Shown piece after piece: positions 1 through 9,054 of a DNA stretch of 64,000 nucleotides. This DNA comes from Comamonadaceae bacterium OTU4NAUVB1. GTDB taxonomy: Bacteria > Pseudomonadota > Gammaproteobacteria > Burkholderiales > Burkholderiaceae_C. The position numbers were made by a program, and so were the translations under genes. The first letter of the stretch is position 1. Every line of letters begins with the position of its first letter. Under the pieces are notes generated by a model. The model had not been told where the DNA came from. It was given only the letters and a program-made list of their open reading frames with translations, and ran no database searches. The DNA is taken from the NCBI GenBank assembly GCA_024372625.1, contig CP099605.1, positions 1,240,001 through 1,304,000 on the forward strand, written 5' to 3'.

Positions 1-271
1 GGCCGCGGATGCGGTCGGTCACCTGGTCGCGCGCGGTCAGCACGATGACGATCGGGCGATCCTTCAGGGCGCGGATCTGCGGCAGCAGCGACAGGCCGTC
101 GCCGTCGCCCAGGTGGAGGTCGAGCAGCACGGCGGCGTACTGCGCGCCGCACAGCGCGCCGCCCGCCGCCGCGAGGCTGGGGACGGCATCGACCACGAAA
201 GCCTTGGCGCGCAGGTAGCCGCAGACGGCCTCGGACAGCGCCACGTCGTCTTCGACCAGCAATACGCGCAC
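1..271 (-). CDS. OmpR-family response regulator, N-terminal part (runs off left edge)
   Basis: The first 90 codons of a two-component response regulator are visible. The receiver starts MRVLLVEDD, with the acidic pocket EDD, the phosphoacceptor Asp in VLLDLHLGDGDG near residue 52, and the conserved Thr in VLTARD near residue 81. The likely start is GTG at 271. The DNA-binding half and any partner kinase lie outside the window. Divergently placed next to a PAP2 phosphatase and eptA, it resembles PmrA/QseB-type regulators of lipid A modification; the regulatory link is inferred from position only. Confidence 0.85.
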   Translation of the reverse strand, partial: MRVLLVEDDVALSEAVCGYLRAKAFVVDAVPSLAAAGGALCGAQYAAVLLDLHLGDGDGLSLLPQIRALKDRPIVIVLTARDQVTDRIRG

Positions 272-416
272 GGGTGGTTTCCTCGGGCAGGGAAGGGGGA
301 GCGGGACGGGCATGGGCCACGGTGCCGCAGCGGCGAGTCTATCGGCGGTCGCGGCGCCGGGCGTCAGGCTGCGTTAAGCGAGTCTGCCTAGGCTCGGCAT
401 TTTCGGGACCTTCACC
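272..416. promoter_or_regulatory. divergent promoter region between response regulator and lipid A genes
   Basis: This 145-nt gap separates two divergent starts, so it should hold both promoters. No convincing -35/-10 pair is seen. One GTTAAG element at about 373-378 is the only hint of a PmrA-type half site, and it is too weak to call. Confidence 0.3.
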
Positions 417-1157
417 TTGACTGCTTCGCGTGGCGCGCCGGACCGCCTTCCGTTCCTCCTCACCGCCATCGCCTTCGCGCTGTTCGCGCTGTGGGACGCC
501 TCGGGACTGGACCTCGCGCTGGCGCGGCTCGCCGGCGGCGCCTCGGGCTTTCCCCTGCGCGAGGACCGCCTGCTCGTGCTGGGCCTGCACGAGGTCCCGC
601 GTTTCCTGAGCATGGCCGGCGTGGCGGTGCTGCTCGTGGCGGTGCGCTGGCCGTTCGGCGTGCTGCGCCGCCTCGACGCGCGCGCGCGCCTGCGGCTCGC
701 CCTGAGCGTGCTGGCGGCGCTGGCCGTGGTGTCGCTGCTCAAGAACACGAGCCGCACCAGCTGCCCCTGGGACCTGGCCGAATTCGGTGGCGTGGCGACC
801 TACGTGTCGCACTGGGCGCGCGGCCTGCGCGACGGCGGGCCCGGGCGCTGCTTCCCCGCCGGGCACGCCTCGGCCGCGTTCGCCTACCTGGCGGGCTGGT
901 TCGCGTTGCGCCGCGTCGCGCCACGGGCGGCCCGGGTGTGGCTGGTCACGGCGGCGGTCTGCGGCCTGGTGCTGGGACTGGCGCAGCAATGGCGCGGTGC
1001 CCACTACATGAGCCACACGCTGTGGACGGCCTGGGTCTGCTGGAGCGTGGCGCTGGCGATCGACGCCGTCGCCCGGGCGCGGGCAGCGCGCGCCTCGGTG
1101 AAGGAATCCGCGGACCGGGCCGCTGGGGCCGCTGTTTCCAAGCTGAACGAATCCTGA
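417..1157 (+). CDS. PAP2-family membrane phosphatase
   Basis: This 246-residue integral membrane protein belongs to the type 2 phosphatidic acid phosphatase superfamily. The three catalytic blocks are present in order: KNTSRTSCPWDL near residue 103, PAGHAS near 147 (usual PSGH), and QQWRGAHYMSH near 190, which supplies the catalytic His. About six hydrophobic helices are visible. The start is TTG at 417, since no ATG precedes the first helix. It lies 35 nt upstream of eptA on the same strand. Relatives in such clusters dephosphorylate lipid A or undecaprenyl pyrophosphate; a lipid substrate at the periplasmic face is expected, but which one cannot be told from sequence. Confidence 0.82.
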   Translation: MTASRGAPDRLPFLLTAIAFALFALWDASGLDLALARLAGGASGFPLREDRLLVLGLHEVPRFLSMAGVAVLLVAVRWPFGVLRRLDARARLRLALSVLAALAVVSLLKNTSRTSCPWDLAEFGGVATYVSHWARGLRDGGPGRCFPAGHASAAFAYLAGWFALRRVAPRAARVWLVTAAVCGLVLGLAQQWRGAHYMSHTLWTAWVCWSVALAIDAVARARAARASVKESADRAAGAAVSKLNES

Positions 1158-1192
1158 GCAGGTCGTTCAGCCAGGGGTCAGTACCGCTCCCC

Positions 1193-2977
1193 ATGATCCA
1201 CCGGGTGACCTCCACCACCCTCGATCCCGCCTCGCACCGGCCCGCGCCCGCCGACCTCCCGCATGCCTTCGAGCGTCCGCCCGGCGGCTGGCTCGCCGTC
1301 GATGCCTGGCTGTCCCGGCCGCGCTCGCCACGTTTCATCGTCGGGATGCTGAGCCTCTACCTGCTGCTGGCGGCCAACTGGCCGCTGTGGTTCGAACTCG
1401 CGCGCATCGACGGCGCGCCGAGCCTGTACCTGCGCTCGATCGCGATGATGGCCGTCCTGGTGGGGTTCGGCACCGCCGCCGTGCTCGCGCTGACCGCCTG
1501 GACGCGCGGCATGAAGCCGGTGTGGTTCGCCGTCGTGCTGGTCGCCGCCGTGGCGCAGCACTACATGCTGACCTACCGCGTCGTGATGGATCCGACCATG
1601 ATGGCCAACGCGCTGCAGACCGACTTCCACGAGACGCGCGACCTGCTCGGCTGGCGTCTGGTCATCAATGTGGCGCTGGTGGCGGTGCCCGCGGGCTTGT
1701 GGCTGTGGCGTGTGCGCATCCTGCCGATGCCCGCGTGGGGCCAGGCCTGGCGCAACGCGGCGATGTGCGTCGCGGCGCTGGCGGTGGTGGTGGCGAGCGT
1801 GCTGGTCACCGCGCGCGAACTCGCCCCCCTGATGCGCAATCACGTCACGCTGCGCTACCTGAGCAACCCGCTCGCGACCGTCTACTCGACCGGCCGGGTC
1901 GTCCTGAAGCCGATGTTCGCGCACAAGCGCGCGCTGCTGCCGACCTCGGCCGGCGCGGCGCTGGGCCCGAGCTACGCGGCGGCGGGCGCGAAGCCGCCGC
2001 TGTTCGTGGTGGTGGTGGGGGAGACCGCGCGCGCCGACCACTTCGCGCTCAACGGCTACGGGCGCGACACCACGCCCGAGCTCGCCGCGCGCGGCGTGGC
2101 CAGCTGGGCCAACGTCCACTCGTGCGGCACCAACACGCTGGCGTCGGTGCCGTGCATGTTCTCCCCGCTGGGCAAGGCCGACTACGAGAGCAACAAGGAC
2201 GACCGCGAGAACCTGCTGGACGTGGCGCAGGCCGCCGGACTGGCCGTGCTGTGGGTCGACAACCAGCCCGGTGGCTGCAAGGGCGTGTGCGACCGCATGC
2301 CCAACGCGGACGCCCGCGTGGGCCTGGACGCCGCCGACAAGGCCGCGCTGTGCAGCGACGACGAGTGCCTGGACGACGCCCTGCTCGTGGGCCTGGAGCG
2401 CCGCATCGAGGCCTTGCCGCCCGAGCGCCGCGCGCGCGGCGTGCTGCTGGTGATGCACCAGATGGGCAGCCACGGCCCGGCCTATTTCAAGCGCTCGTCG
2501 GCCGACATGAAGCGCTTCGCGCCCGAGTGCAAGACCAACGTGCTGGCCGACTGCAGCCACGGCGAGCTGATCAACGCCTACGACAACGCCATCGCCTACA
2601 CCGACCGCTTCCTCGGGCGCACCATCGACTGGCTCAAGACGCAGTCGGCGCGCCACGCGACCGGGCTGCTCTACGTGAGCGACCACGGCGAGTCGCTCGG
2701 CGAGTTCGGGCTGTTCCTGCACGGTCTGCCCTACCAGATGGCGCCCGAGGTGCAGAAGCACGTGCCGATGGTGGCGTGGTTCGACGCCGGCCTGCAGGCG
2801 CGCGGCGGGCTGTCGACGGCCTGCCTGAAGGCCGACCGCGACACCGCGCTCACCCACGACAACCTCTATCACACGGTGCTGGGCGTGATGGACGTGGCCA
2901 CGCCGAGCTACCACCCCGCGCAGGACGCCTTCGCGAAATGCCGGGGCGCCGATTTCGCTCAGGCGTCGGTGCGCTGA
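1193..2977 (+). CDS. eptA: phosphoethanolamine-lipid A transferase (EptA/PmrC type)
   Basis: The protein has 594 residues. About five transmembrane helices lie in residues 45-205, followed by a periplasmic sulfatase-like domain. The metal-binding start VVVGETARADHF is near residue 275, the CGTNT motif carrying the family's nucleophilic Thr is near 313, and the second metal site SDHGESLGE is near 497. It transfers phosphoethanolamine from phosphatidylethanolamine to lipid A phosphates, lowering negative charge and polymyxin binding (family knowledge). ATG 1193 is chosen because it lies just before the first helix; the frame is open far upstream but overlaps the PAP2 gene. The neighbouring OmpR regulator suggests PmrA-like control. 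Its 3' end overlaps the convergent next gene by 19 bp. Confidence 0.92.
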   Translation: MIHRVTSTTLDPASHRPAPADLPHAFERPPGGWLAVDAWLSRPRSPRFIVGMLSLYLLLAANWPLWFELARIDGAPSLYLRSIAMMAVLVGFGTAAVLALTAWTRGMKPVWFAVVLVAAVAQHYMLTYRVVMDPTMMANALQTDFHETRDLLGWRLVINVALVAVPAGLWLWRVRILPMPAWGQAWRNAAMCVAALAVVVASVLVTARELAPLMRNHVTLRYLSNPLATVYSTGRVVLKPMFAHKRALLPTSAGAALGPSYAAAGAKPPLFVVVVGETARADHFALNGYGRDTTPELAARGVASWANVHSCGTNTLASVPCMFSPLGKADYESNKDDRENLLDVAQAAGLAVLWVDNQPGGCKGVCDRMPNADARVGLDAADKAALCSDDECLDDALLVGLERRIEALPPERRARGVLLVMHQMGSHGPAYFKRSSADMKRFAPECKTNVLADCSHGELINAYDNAIAYTDRFLGRTIDWLKTQSARHATGLLYVSDHGESLGEFGLFLHGLPYQMAPEVQKHVPMVAWFDAGLQARGGLSTACLKADRDTALTHDNLYHTVLGVMDVATPSYHPAQDAFAKCRGADFAQASVR

Positions 2978-3588
2978 GGCCGGGGCACGCGGCCGAGCAG
3001 GAAGAATTCCGGGTTGGGCTGCATGCCCGCGAAGCTGGCCATGCGGTTGGACAGGCCGAAGAACGACGTGATGGCGGCGATGTCCCAGATGTCCTCGTCG
3101 TCGAAGCCGTGCGCGTGCAGCGCCGCGAAGTCGGCCTCGTCGATCTCGTGCGAGCGTTCGCAGACCTTCAGCGCGAACGCCAGCATCGCCCGCTGGCGCG
3201 GCGCGATGTCGGCCTTGCGCCAGTTCACCGCCACCTCGTCGGCCACCTGGGGCTTCTTCTCGTAGATGCGCAGCAGCGCGCCGTGCGCCACCACGCAATA
3301 GAGGCAGCGGTTGGCCGCGCTGGTGGCGGTGACGATCATCTCCCGGTCGCCCTTCGTAAGGCTGCCTTCCTCCTTCAGCATGAGCGCGTCGTGGTAGGCG
3401 AAGAAGGCGCGCCATTCGGCCGGGCGGCGCGCCAGGGCAAGGAACACGTTGGGCACGAAGCCGGCCTTCTCCTGCACGGCGAGGATGGCGTCGCGGATGT
3501 CGTCGGGCAGGCCGGCGAGCGTGGGGGCGGGATAGCGCTCGCCGGTGGCGGGCGAGGCGGGGCGGGCGGGGAGGTCGGGCGAGGTCAT
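2959..3588 (-). CDS. AhpD-like peroxidase-related protein
   Basis: This 209-residue protein (from ATG 3588) belongs to the carboxymuconolactone decarboxylase/AhpD fold. The redox motif CLYC followed by VVAHG is near residue 95, the family signature for thiol peroxidase activity. An in-frame ATG at 3615 would add nine residues, but ATG 3588 fits the family better. It is convergent with eptA, overlapping it by 19 bp, and stands alone. A role in peroxide detoxification is inferred from the family; the electron donor is unknown. Confidence 0.8.
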   Translation of the reverse strand: MTSPDLPARPASPATGERYPAPTLAGLPDDIRDAILAVQEKAGFVPNVFLALARRPAEWRAFFAYHDALMLKEEGSLTKGDREMIVTATSAANRCLYCVVAHGALLRIYEKKPQVADEVAVNWRKADIAPRQRAMLAFALKVCERSHEIDEADFAALHAHGFDDEDIWDIAAITSFFGLSNRMASFAGMQPNPEFFLLGRVPRPQRTDA

Positions 3589-3637
3589 GGCGTCTCCTGC
3601 GGATGGGGCCGCCATGATGGCACCGGGTGGGCGCGGA

Positions 3638-4468
3638 TCAGCCGGGCAGGGCGGGCCGGCCGTCCGGCGCCACCACCGCCAGGTCGCTCTCGTCCTTGAG
3701 CGCGATGCCGGTGGCGCCGCCCCGCAGCGCCGCGCGCATCAGCCAGGCCAGCTTGAAGGCGGCGGTCTCGTGGCCCAGGCCTTCGGGGCGCACGTTGGAG
3801 ATGCAGTTGCGTTCGGCGTCGTGGCGGCCGCGCCGGGGCGTGTGGGTGAGGTAGATGCCCAGGCTGTCGGGCGAGCTCAGCCCCGGCCGCTCGCCCACCA
3901 GCATCACCGACAGCGTCGCGCCGAAGGCCTCGCCGACCTCGTCGGCCAGCGCCACGCGGGCCTGCGTCGCGATCGCGACCGGGGCGAAGCGGGTCTCCGG
4001 TGGCAGGTGCGGGCGCAGCGCGGCCAGGAGTGGAACGGCCTGGCGCTCGACGGCCAGCGACGAGAGCCCGTCGCCGATCACGATGCAGACGCCGGGCGCG
4101 GCGCCGGCCGCGACGGCGCCATCGCGCAGGCGTCGCGCGTCGTCGGCATCGAGCCGGCGGCCGAGGTCGGGTCGGCGCAGGTAGGTGGTGCGGTCGCCCG
4201 CCTGGCTGCGCACGCGCTCGACCGCCCAGCCCTCGGCCGTCAGCCGCGCGGCGAGCGCGTCGACGTCGAGCGCCGCGTGGATGGCGTCGCGCGCCATCGC
4301 GTGGGCCCAGCCGAAGCGCAGCGTCTCGTCGGTCGGCATGCCCGTGCCGACGCGTCCGAGCGCCAGCCGCGCCGGCGTGGCGCGGCGCCAGTCGCGCCAG
4401 GGATCGGGGGTGACCACGGGGGCGTCGTCGCGGCCGTCGGGGGTGTCGTGGTCGTCGTGGTCGCCCAT
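3638..4468 (-). CDS. eutC: ethanolamine ammonia-lyase small subunit
   Basis: This 276-residue EutC is the light chain of the adenosylcobalamin-dependent lyase that splits ethanolamine into acetaldehyde and ammonia. Recognisable family segments are RLALGRVGTG near residue 33, IVIGDGLSS near 130, and the C-terminal ERNCISNVRPEGL near 222. It starts 1 nt after the eutB stop codon, so the two are almost certainly translated together to give the stoichiometric complex. The first 20 residues are a His/Asp-rich stretch not typical of the family. No other eut or microcompartment genes are nearby, indicating the simple cytosolic catabolic type. Confidence 0.93.
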   Translation of the reverse strand: MGDHDDHDTPDGRDDAPVVTPDPWRDWRRATPARLALGRVGTGMPTDETLRFGWAHAMARDAIHAALDVDALAARLTAEGWAVERVRSQAGDRTTYLRRPDLGRRLDADDARRLRDGAVAAGAAPGVCIVIGDGLSSLAVERQAVPLLAALRPHLPPETRFAPVAIATQARVALADEVGEAFGATLSVMLVGERPGLSSPDSLGIYLTHTPRRGRHDAERNCISNVRPEGLGHETAAFKLAWLMRAALRGGATGIALKDESDLAVVAPDGRPALPG

Positions 4469-4469
4469 G

Positions 4470-5864
4470 TCAGCTCCCCAGTGCCTGGAGCCCGCCCATG
4501 CCGGCGAGCAGGCCGTTGGCGCCGGGCGGCGCCAGGCGGCCGGCCTCGTCGGTGATGCCCATGCGCAGCAGCCAGGCCTCGAACTCGGGCGCGCGCTGGA
4601 GGCCCAGCGTCTCGCGCAGGAACAGCGCGTCGTGGAACGACGTGCTCTGGTAGTTGAGCATCACGTCGTCGGCGCCCGGCACGCCGATGAGGAAGGTCAG
4701 GCCGGCGGTCGCCAGCAGCACCAGCAGCGTGTCCATGTCGTCCTGGTCGGCCTCGGCGTGGTTGGTGTAGCAGACGTCGCAGCCGATCGGCAGGCCCATC
4801 AGCTTGCCGCAGCAGTGGTCCTCCAGCCCGGCGCGGATGATCTGCTTGCCGTCGAACAGGTATTCCGGTCCGATGAAGCCGACCACCGTGTTGATCAGCA
4901 GCGGCCGGTAGCGCCGCGCCAGCGCATAGGCGCGCACCTCGCAGGTCTGCTGGTCGACGCCGAAGTTCGCATCGGCCGACAGCGCGCTGCCCTGGCCGGT
5001 CTCGAAGTACATGACGTTGTCGCCGACGGTGCCGCGATGCAGCGAACGCGCCGCGTCGTGGGCCTCGTCGAGCAGCTCGGGCGTGACGCCGAAGGACAGG
5101 TTGGCCTTCTCCGTGCCGGCGATCGACTGGAACACCAGGTCGACCGGGGCGCCGGCCTCCGCCAGGCGCAGCGTGTTGGTCACGTGCGTGAGCACGCAGC
5201 CCTGGGTCGGGATCTCGAAGCGCTGGACGACCTCGTCGATCATGCGCATCAGGCGCCCGAGCACCGGCAGGCTGTCGGAGGCCGGATTCAGGCCGATCAC
5301 GGCGTCGCCCGCGCCGTAGAGCAGGCCGTCGAGCATGGAGGCCGCGACGCCGCGCAGGTCGTCGCTCGGGTGGTTGGGCTGCAGGCGCACCGCCAGGTGG
5401 CCGGGCAGGCCGAGGGTGTTGCGAAAGCGCGTGACCACGCGGCACTTGCGCGCCACCGCGATCAGGTCCTGGTTGCGCATCAGCTTGGAGACGGCGGCCA
5501 CCATCTCGGGCGTGAGCCCGGGCGCGAGCGCGCCCAGTGCCGCCGTGCTCGCGCGCGCCGACAGCAGCCAGTCCCGGAAGCCGCCGACCGTGAGGTGCGC
5601 CACCGGCGCGAAGGCGTTCGCGTCGTGGCCGTCGACGATCAGGCGCGTGACGTTGTCGCTCTCGTAGGGGATCAGCGCCTCGGTCAGGAACTGCTTGAGT
5701 GGCGTGTCGGCCAGCACGTGGCGCGCGGCCATGCGCTGCTGCGCGGTCGCCGCGCCGATCCCGGCGAGGTAGTCGCCCGAGCGTGCCGGGCTGGCGAAGG
5801 CCATGACCTGCCGGAGGTCGTCGAAGGCGAAGACCTGGGCGTCGAGCGTGGTGCGGTAGCGCAT
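4470..5864 (-). CDS. eutB: ethanolamine ammonia-lyase large subunit
   Basis: This 464-residue EutB is the catalytic TIM-barrel heavy chain that binds ethanolamine and works with EutC and adenosylcobalamin. Length and segments such as GLNPASDS near residue 191, DANFGVDQQTCEVRAY near 300, and GCDVCYTNHAEADQDDMD near 360 fit the family. ATG 5864 is preferred: the frame stays open upstream but only as GC-rich read-through with no similarity. Ethanolamine would be a carbon and nitrogen source; the acetaldehyde dehydrogenase and permease needed to use it are not in the window. Confidence 0.94.
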   Translation of the reverse strand: MRYRTTLDAQVFAFDDLRQVMAFASPARSGDYLAGIGAATAQQRMAARHVLADTPLKQFLTEALIPYESDNVTRLIVDGHDANAFAPVAHLTVGGFRDWLLSARASTAALGALAPGLTPEMVAAVSKLMRNQDLIAVARKCRVVTRFRNTLGLPGHLAVRLQPNHPSDDLRGVAASMLDGLLYGAGDAVIGLNPASDSLPVLGRLMRMIDEVVQRFEIPTQGCVLTHVTNTLRLAEAGAPVDLVFQSIAGTEKANLSFGVTPELLDEAHDAARSLHRGTVGDNVMYFETGQGSALSADANFGVDQQTCEVRAYALARRYRPLLINTVVGFIGPEYLFDGKQIIRAGLEDHCCGKLMGLPIGCDVCYTNHAEADQDDMDTLLVLLATAGLTFLIGVPGADDVMLNYQSTSFHDALFLRETLGLQRAPEFEAWLLRMGITDEAGRLAPPGANGLLAGMGGLQALGS

Positions 5865-6026
5865 CGGAAAAGCTCCTCGGAAGACATGGAACCGAGTCCA
5901 CTTTGCCACCGCAGCAAGAGCGATGCCACGGGGGCGCGTTCCGGCCCCGCCGAATCCCGCGGCTGGGCGGGGAGGGGCTGCCCATAATCGGGCCGTCCCA
6001 ACCCCTTCCATCCCACGAGGTCCACC
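5865..6026. promoter_or_regulatory. divergent eutB / FKBP promoter region
   Basis: The 162-nt gap lies between two divergent starts. A CATAAT hexamer at about 5983-5988 is a plausible -10 for the FKBP gene, and CACGAGG at 6014-6020 is its ribosome-binding site, 6 nt before TTG 6027. No operator is obvious. Confidence 0.35.
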
Positions 6027-6437
6027 TTGAAATCTCTCTTCTTCGCCGGCGCCATCCTCCTCGCCGCGACGTCCGCCGCCTGGGCCCAGGCGCCCGCCCA
6101 GCCCGTCACCACCCCGAGCGGCCTGGTCTACCAGTCCCTCAAGGAAGGCACCGGCGCCTCGCCCGCGGCCAGCGACACCGTCAAGGTCCACTACCGCGGC
6201 ACGCTGCAGGACGGCAAGGAATTCGACAGCTCCTACAAGCGCGGCGAGCCGATCGAGTTCCCGCTCTCCGGCGTCATCCCGTGCTGGACCGAGGGCGTGC
6301 AGAAGATGAAGCCCGGCGGCAAGGCCAAGCTGACCTGCCCGCCCGCCATCGCCTACGGCGCGCGCGGAGCCGGCGGCGTCATCCCGCCGAACGCGACGCT
6401 GAATTTCGAGGTCGAGCTGATCTCGATCAAGAAATAA
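6027..6437 (+). CDS. FKBP-type peptidyl-prolyl isomerase, exported
   Basis: This 136-residue protein has a clear signal peptide ending AAWAQA near residue 21 and one FKBP domain (residues 30-136). The FKBP core is intact: VKVHYRGTLQDGKEFDSS, the GVIPCWTEGVQKM segment (W in the active pocket), and IPPNATLNFEVELISI at the end. It would isomerise Xaa-Pro bonds during protein folding in the periplasm. The start is TTG at 6027 with an SD 6 nt upstream; no ATG lies before the signal peptide. It stands alone, so its client is unknown. Confidence 0.88.
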   Translation: MKSLFFAGAILLAATSAAWAQAPAQPVTTPSGLVYQSLKEGTGASPAASDTVKVHYRGTLQDGKEFDSSYKRGEPIEFPLSGVIPCWTEGVQKMKPGGKAKLTCPPAIAYGARGAGGVIPPNATLNFEVELISIKK

Positions 6438-6495
6438 ACATTCGGACGCGGTCCCGCCCGATGGCGTGGTCGCGACATCGAACGCTGGAAACTCC

Positions 6496-7365
6496 ATGAC
6501 AACCACACAAGACGATTTCCCGCTGGCATCCGACCCGAAGAGGATTTTCGTCTTCGACGAGGTCTACCCGTTCAGGGCCGCGCAGGAGCAGGCCGAGAAG
6601 AAGAAGCTCGACGCCTTCGGTCTGATCGCCAAGTTCAATCCGCTCAACCGGCCACGCCACGACACGGTGCTGCTGTCGCGCCAGGAGATGCGGCTGGAAC
6701 CGTTCTGGCATGTGGTAGCCCAGCGCTCGGTCGATTACACCTGCCAGGTCACCTACCAGGTGCCGGTCCACAACCCCTACGCCCAGTCGCTGCAGGTGGA
6801 AGAGCAGCGCCACGAGGTGGCACGGCAGAAGGACAAGGCCCGCATCGAATTCGTCGCCACCGAGCTTTGCCATCGGAAGATCCAGTTCGACCGGATGATC
6901 GACGGCATGCAGCGCGACATCAAGACGTCGGCCCTGAAGTCCTACATCGAAAAATACAAGTTCACGGAGTCCGAGGGGGTGGAGCGTCCGGGCGAACTGC
7001 TCAGACCCTTCATCTCGCTGGCCGCCGCAACGCAGATCGCGGTCGCGTCATTGACGTCCGAGGCCATCAATGCCTTCGAAATCCAGAAGGACCACACTGA
7101 TTTCGAACGCACCCACCTCTACTTGCGGCCGGTCTTCGCGTTCGAGTTCAGGTGGAGCAGTGCGGACAAGGTCGGCGTCATCGAGGTTGACGGCCTGACG
7201 GGTGAGGTCATCGAGAACGGCCGCTGGTTCAAGGAAAAACTCGACGAGGTGCTTACGCGCGACATGCTCATCGACATCGGCGCGGAAGTCACCGGCGCCT
7301 TCATCCCGGGTGGAGGCACGGCCGTCAAACTGCTTGGCAAGTTCACCGAGCCGCGCCGTCCGTAG
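6496..7365 (+). CDS. hypothetical protein, function not recognised
   Basis: This 289-residue protein has no family I recognise. There is no signal peptide or transmembrane helix. Residues about 95-160 are strongly charged and look alpha-helical or coiled-coil (runs of E, K, R and Q), and the last 30 residues contain a Gly-rich turn (IPGGG) and end in basic and proline residues. ATG 6496 is preferred; a GTG at 6466 would add ten residues. Codon use looks less GC-rich than its neighbours, which may mean recent acquisition. It lies alone between the FKBP gene and the convergent opgD, so context gives no clue. Confidence 0.6.
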   Translation: MTTTQDDFPLASDPKRIFVFDEVYPFRAAQEQAEKKKLDAFGLIAKFNPLNRPRHDTVLLSRQEMRLEPFWHVVAQRSVDYTCQVTYQVPVHNPYAQSLQVEEQRHEVARQKDKARIEFVATELCHRKIQFDRMIDGMQRDIKTSALKSYIEKYKFTESEGVERPGELLRPFISLAAATQIAVASLTSEAINAFEIQKDHTDFERTHLYLRPVFAFEFRWSSADKVGVIEVDGLTGEVIENGRWFKEKLDEVLTRDMLIDIGAEVTGAFIPGGGTAVKLLGKFTEPRRP

Positions 7366-7400
7366 CAAGCCGGCCGACCGGCCGACAGGCCGAAGCCACC

Positions 7401-8996
7401 CTAGAACGGCTGGTACTGGTAGAGCCAGGTCTCCGTCAGCGTCTGGTCCCCGTTCTTCAGGTAGAGCCGCATGTCGACCGGCTCGGTGCCCTCGACCGTG
7501 AAGTCGAACTGCGCGCGCCAGTGGCCGGGCACGCCGTTGGGCACGGCCTCGGAGAAGATGTAGGAAAAGCGCCCACGCGAGGCCGTCAGCACCAGTTCGG
7601 GCTTCACGCCGAAGGGCAGCGCGGCGAGCGGGCCGCCGACGAACTCGACCATGAACTTGCGCACGCCGCCCGGGCGCGGCTGGCCGGGCTGGCCGCCGCG
7701 GCCGATGCGCGTGGCCATGCAGCGCCCGAGCGGGGAGGGGAACGGCTCCTTGTCGGTCCAGTGCAGCCGGTACTTCAGCGCGTAGCTCGACCCGGCCTTC
7801 GCCGGTGCCTTTGGGACCCAGAAGGCGACCGTGTTGTCGTGGATCTCGTCGTCGGTCGGGATCTCGACGAGCTGCACCGCGCCCTCGCCCCAGTCGCCCA
7901 GCGGCTCGACCCACAGGCTCGGGCGCTTCTCGTAGAAGACGCCGTCCTGGTAGTGGTCGAAGGCGCGGTCGCGCTGCAGCAGGCCGAAGCCGCGCGGGCG
8001 CGTGTCGGTGAAGGCCGAGGCGCGCGTCTGGGTCGGGTTGTTGAGCGGGCGCCAGATGTGCTCGCCCGCGCCGTTCCACATCGCCAGGCCATCGGAGTCG
8101 TGCACCTCCGGGCGCCAGTCGATGCCCCCGGGCTTGACGGTCTCCGAATACCAGTACATCGAGGTCAGCGGGGCGATGCCCAGGCGGGCGACGTCCTTGC
8201 GCAGGAAGAGCTGGCAGTCGATGTCCATCAGCACGGCCGCGTCGCGCCGCATGACGAACTTGAAGGCGCCGGTGATGCTGGGGCCCTCCAGCAGGGCGTA
8301 GACGGTGACGCTGCGGCTGCCCTCGGCCGGCGGCTCGAAGTGGAAGCGCGTGAAGGTCGGGAATTCCTCCGGCTTGTCGGGCACCGCCACGTCGATGGCG
8401 ATGCCGCGCGCCGACAGGCCGTACTGGTAGAGCTCGCCGATGGCGCGGAAGTACGAGGCGCCCAGGAAGGCGACCCAGTCGTTCTTCTTCCAGTCGAGCT
8501 TGGCCTGGTCGCCCAGGCGGCTTTCCTGCAGGCGGAAGCCGGCGAAGCCCGCGCCGTCGGGCAGCTGGCGCGCCGGGCTGTCGGCGGGCATGTCGAAGTA
8601 GGCCGCGTCGTAGAGGATCTCGCGCGAGAAGACGTCGCCGCCGGCGTTCTCCAGCACGTGCATGTGCACCGGCACCTGGAAGAAGCGCCCGAGGTGGAAG
8701 AAGGTGACCGGGTAGGCGCCGGGGCCGTCCTTGAACAGCGCGCTGCCGGTGTCGAAGCGGATCTTGCCGTGCGTCTCGTAGTCGATGCGCTCGAGCACGT
8801 CGGCCGGCAGCGTGCCGTCCACCACGTAGGGGCGGGCGGCGAGCGAGCGGGCCTGTGCGGCGAGGCGTTCGAAGGAGAACGGCGCTGGGTTGCCCAGCTT
8901 GAGCCCGGTGGCCGCGAGCGCGGCGGCGGGCAGTCCGAGGGAGGCGAGCGCGACGGAGGCGCTGCCGGCGGCGAGGAAGGATCGTCGGTCTAGCAT
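7401..8996 (-). CDS. opgD: periplasmic glucan biosynthesis protein OpgD (MdoD/MdoG family)
   Basis: The 531-residue protein starts with a twin-arginine signal ([10 protein letters not shown] then a hydrophobic stretch ending AAALA), which separates OpgD from Sec-exported OpgG. The mature part has the two-domain MdoG/MdoD beta-sandwich layout, with characteristic strings [14 protein letters not shown] near residue 107, LTSMYWYSE near 280 and RPLNNP near 315. The family shapes the glucose backbone of osmoregulated periplasmic glucans. ATG 8996 puts the RR motif at residues 4-5; ATG 9005 would add three residues. No opgH glucosyltransferase is adjacent. Confidence 0.9.
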   Translation of the reverse strand: MLDRRSFLAAGSASVALASLGLPAAALAATGLKLGNPAPFSFERLAAQARSLAARPYVVDGTLPADVLERIDYETHGKIRFDTGSALFKDGPGAYPVTFFHLGRFFQVPVHMHVLENAGGDVFSREILYDAAYFDMPADSPARQLPDGAGFAGFRLQESRLGDQAKLDWKKNDWVAFLGASYFRAIGELYQYGLSARGIAIDVAVPDKPEEFPTFTRFHFEPPAEGSRSVTVYALLEGPSITGAFKFVMRRDAAVLMDIDCQLFLRKDVARLGIAPLTSMYWYSETVKPGGIDWRPEVHDSDGLAMWNGAGEHIWRPLNNPTQTRASAFTDTRPRGFGLLQRDRAFDHYQDGVFYEKRPSLWVEPLGDWGEGAVQLVEIPTDDEIHDNTVAFWVPKAPAKAGSSYALKYRLHWTDKEPFPSPLGRCMATRIGRGGQPGQPRPGGVRKFMVEFVGGPLAALPFGVKPELVLTASRGRFSYIFSEAVPNGVPGHWRAQFDFTVEGTEPVDMRLYLKNGDQTLTETWLYQYQPF

Positions 8997-9054
8997 CCGG
9001 CCCATGGTAGCGATGGCGCCGGGGCCGACCTGTATCCGGATGCCACGAACGGCT

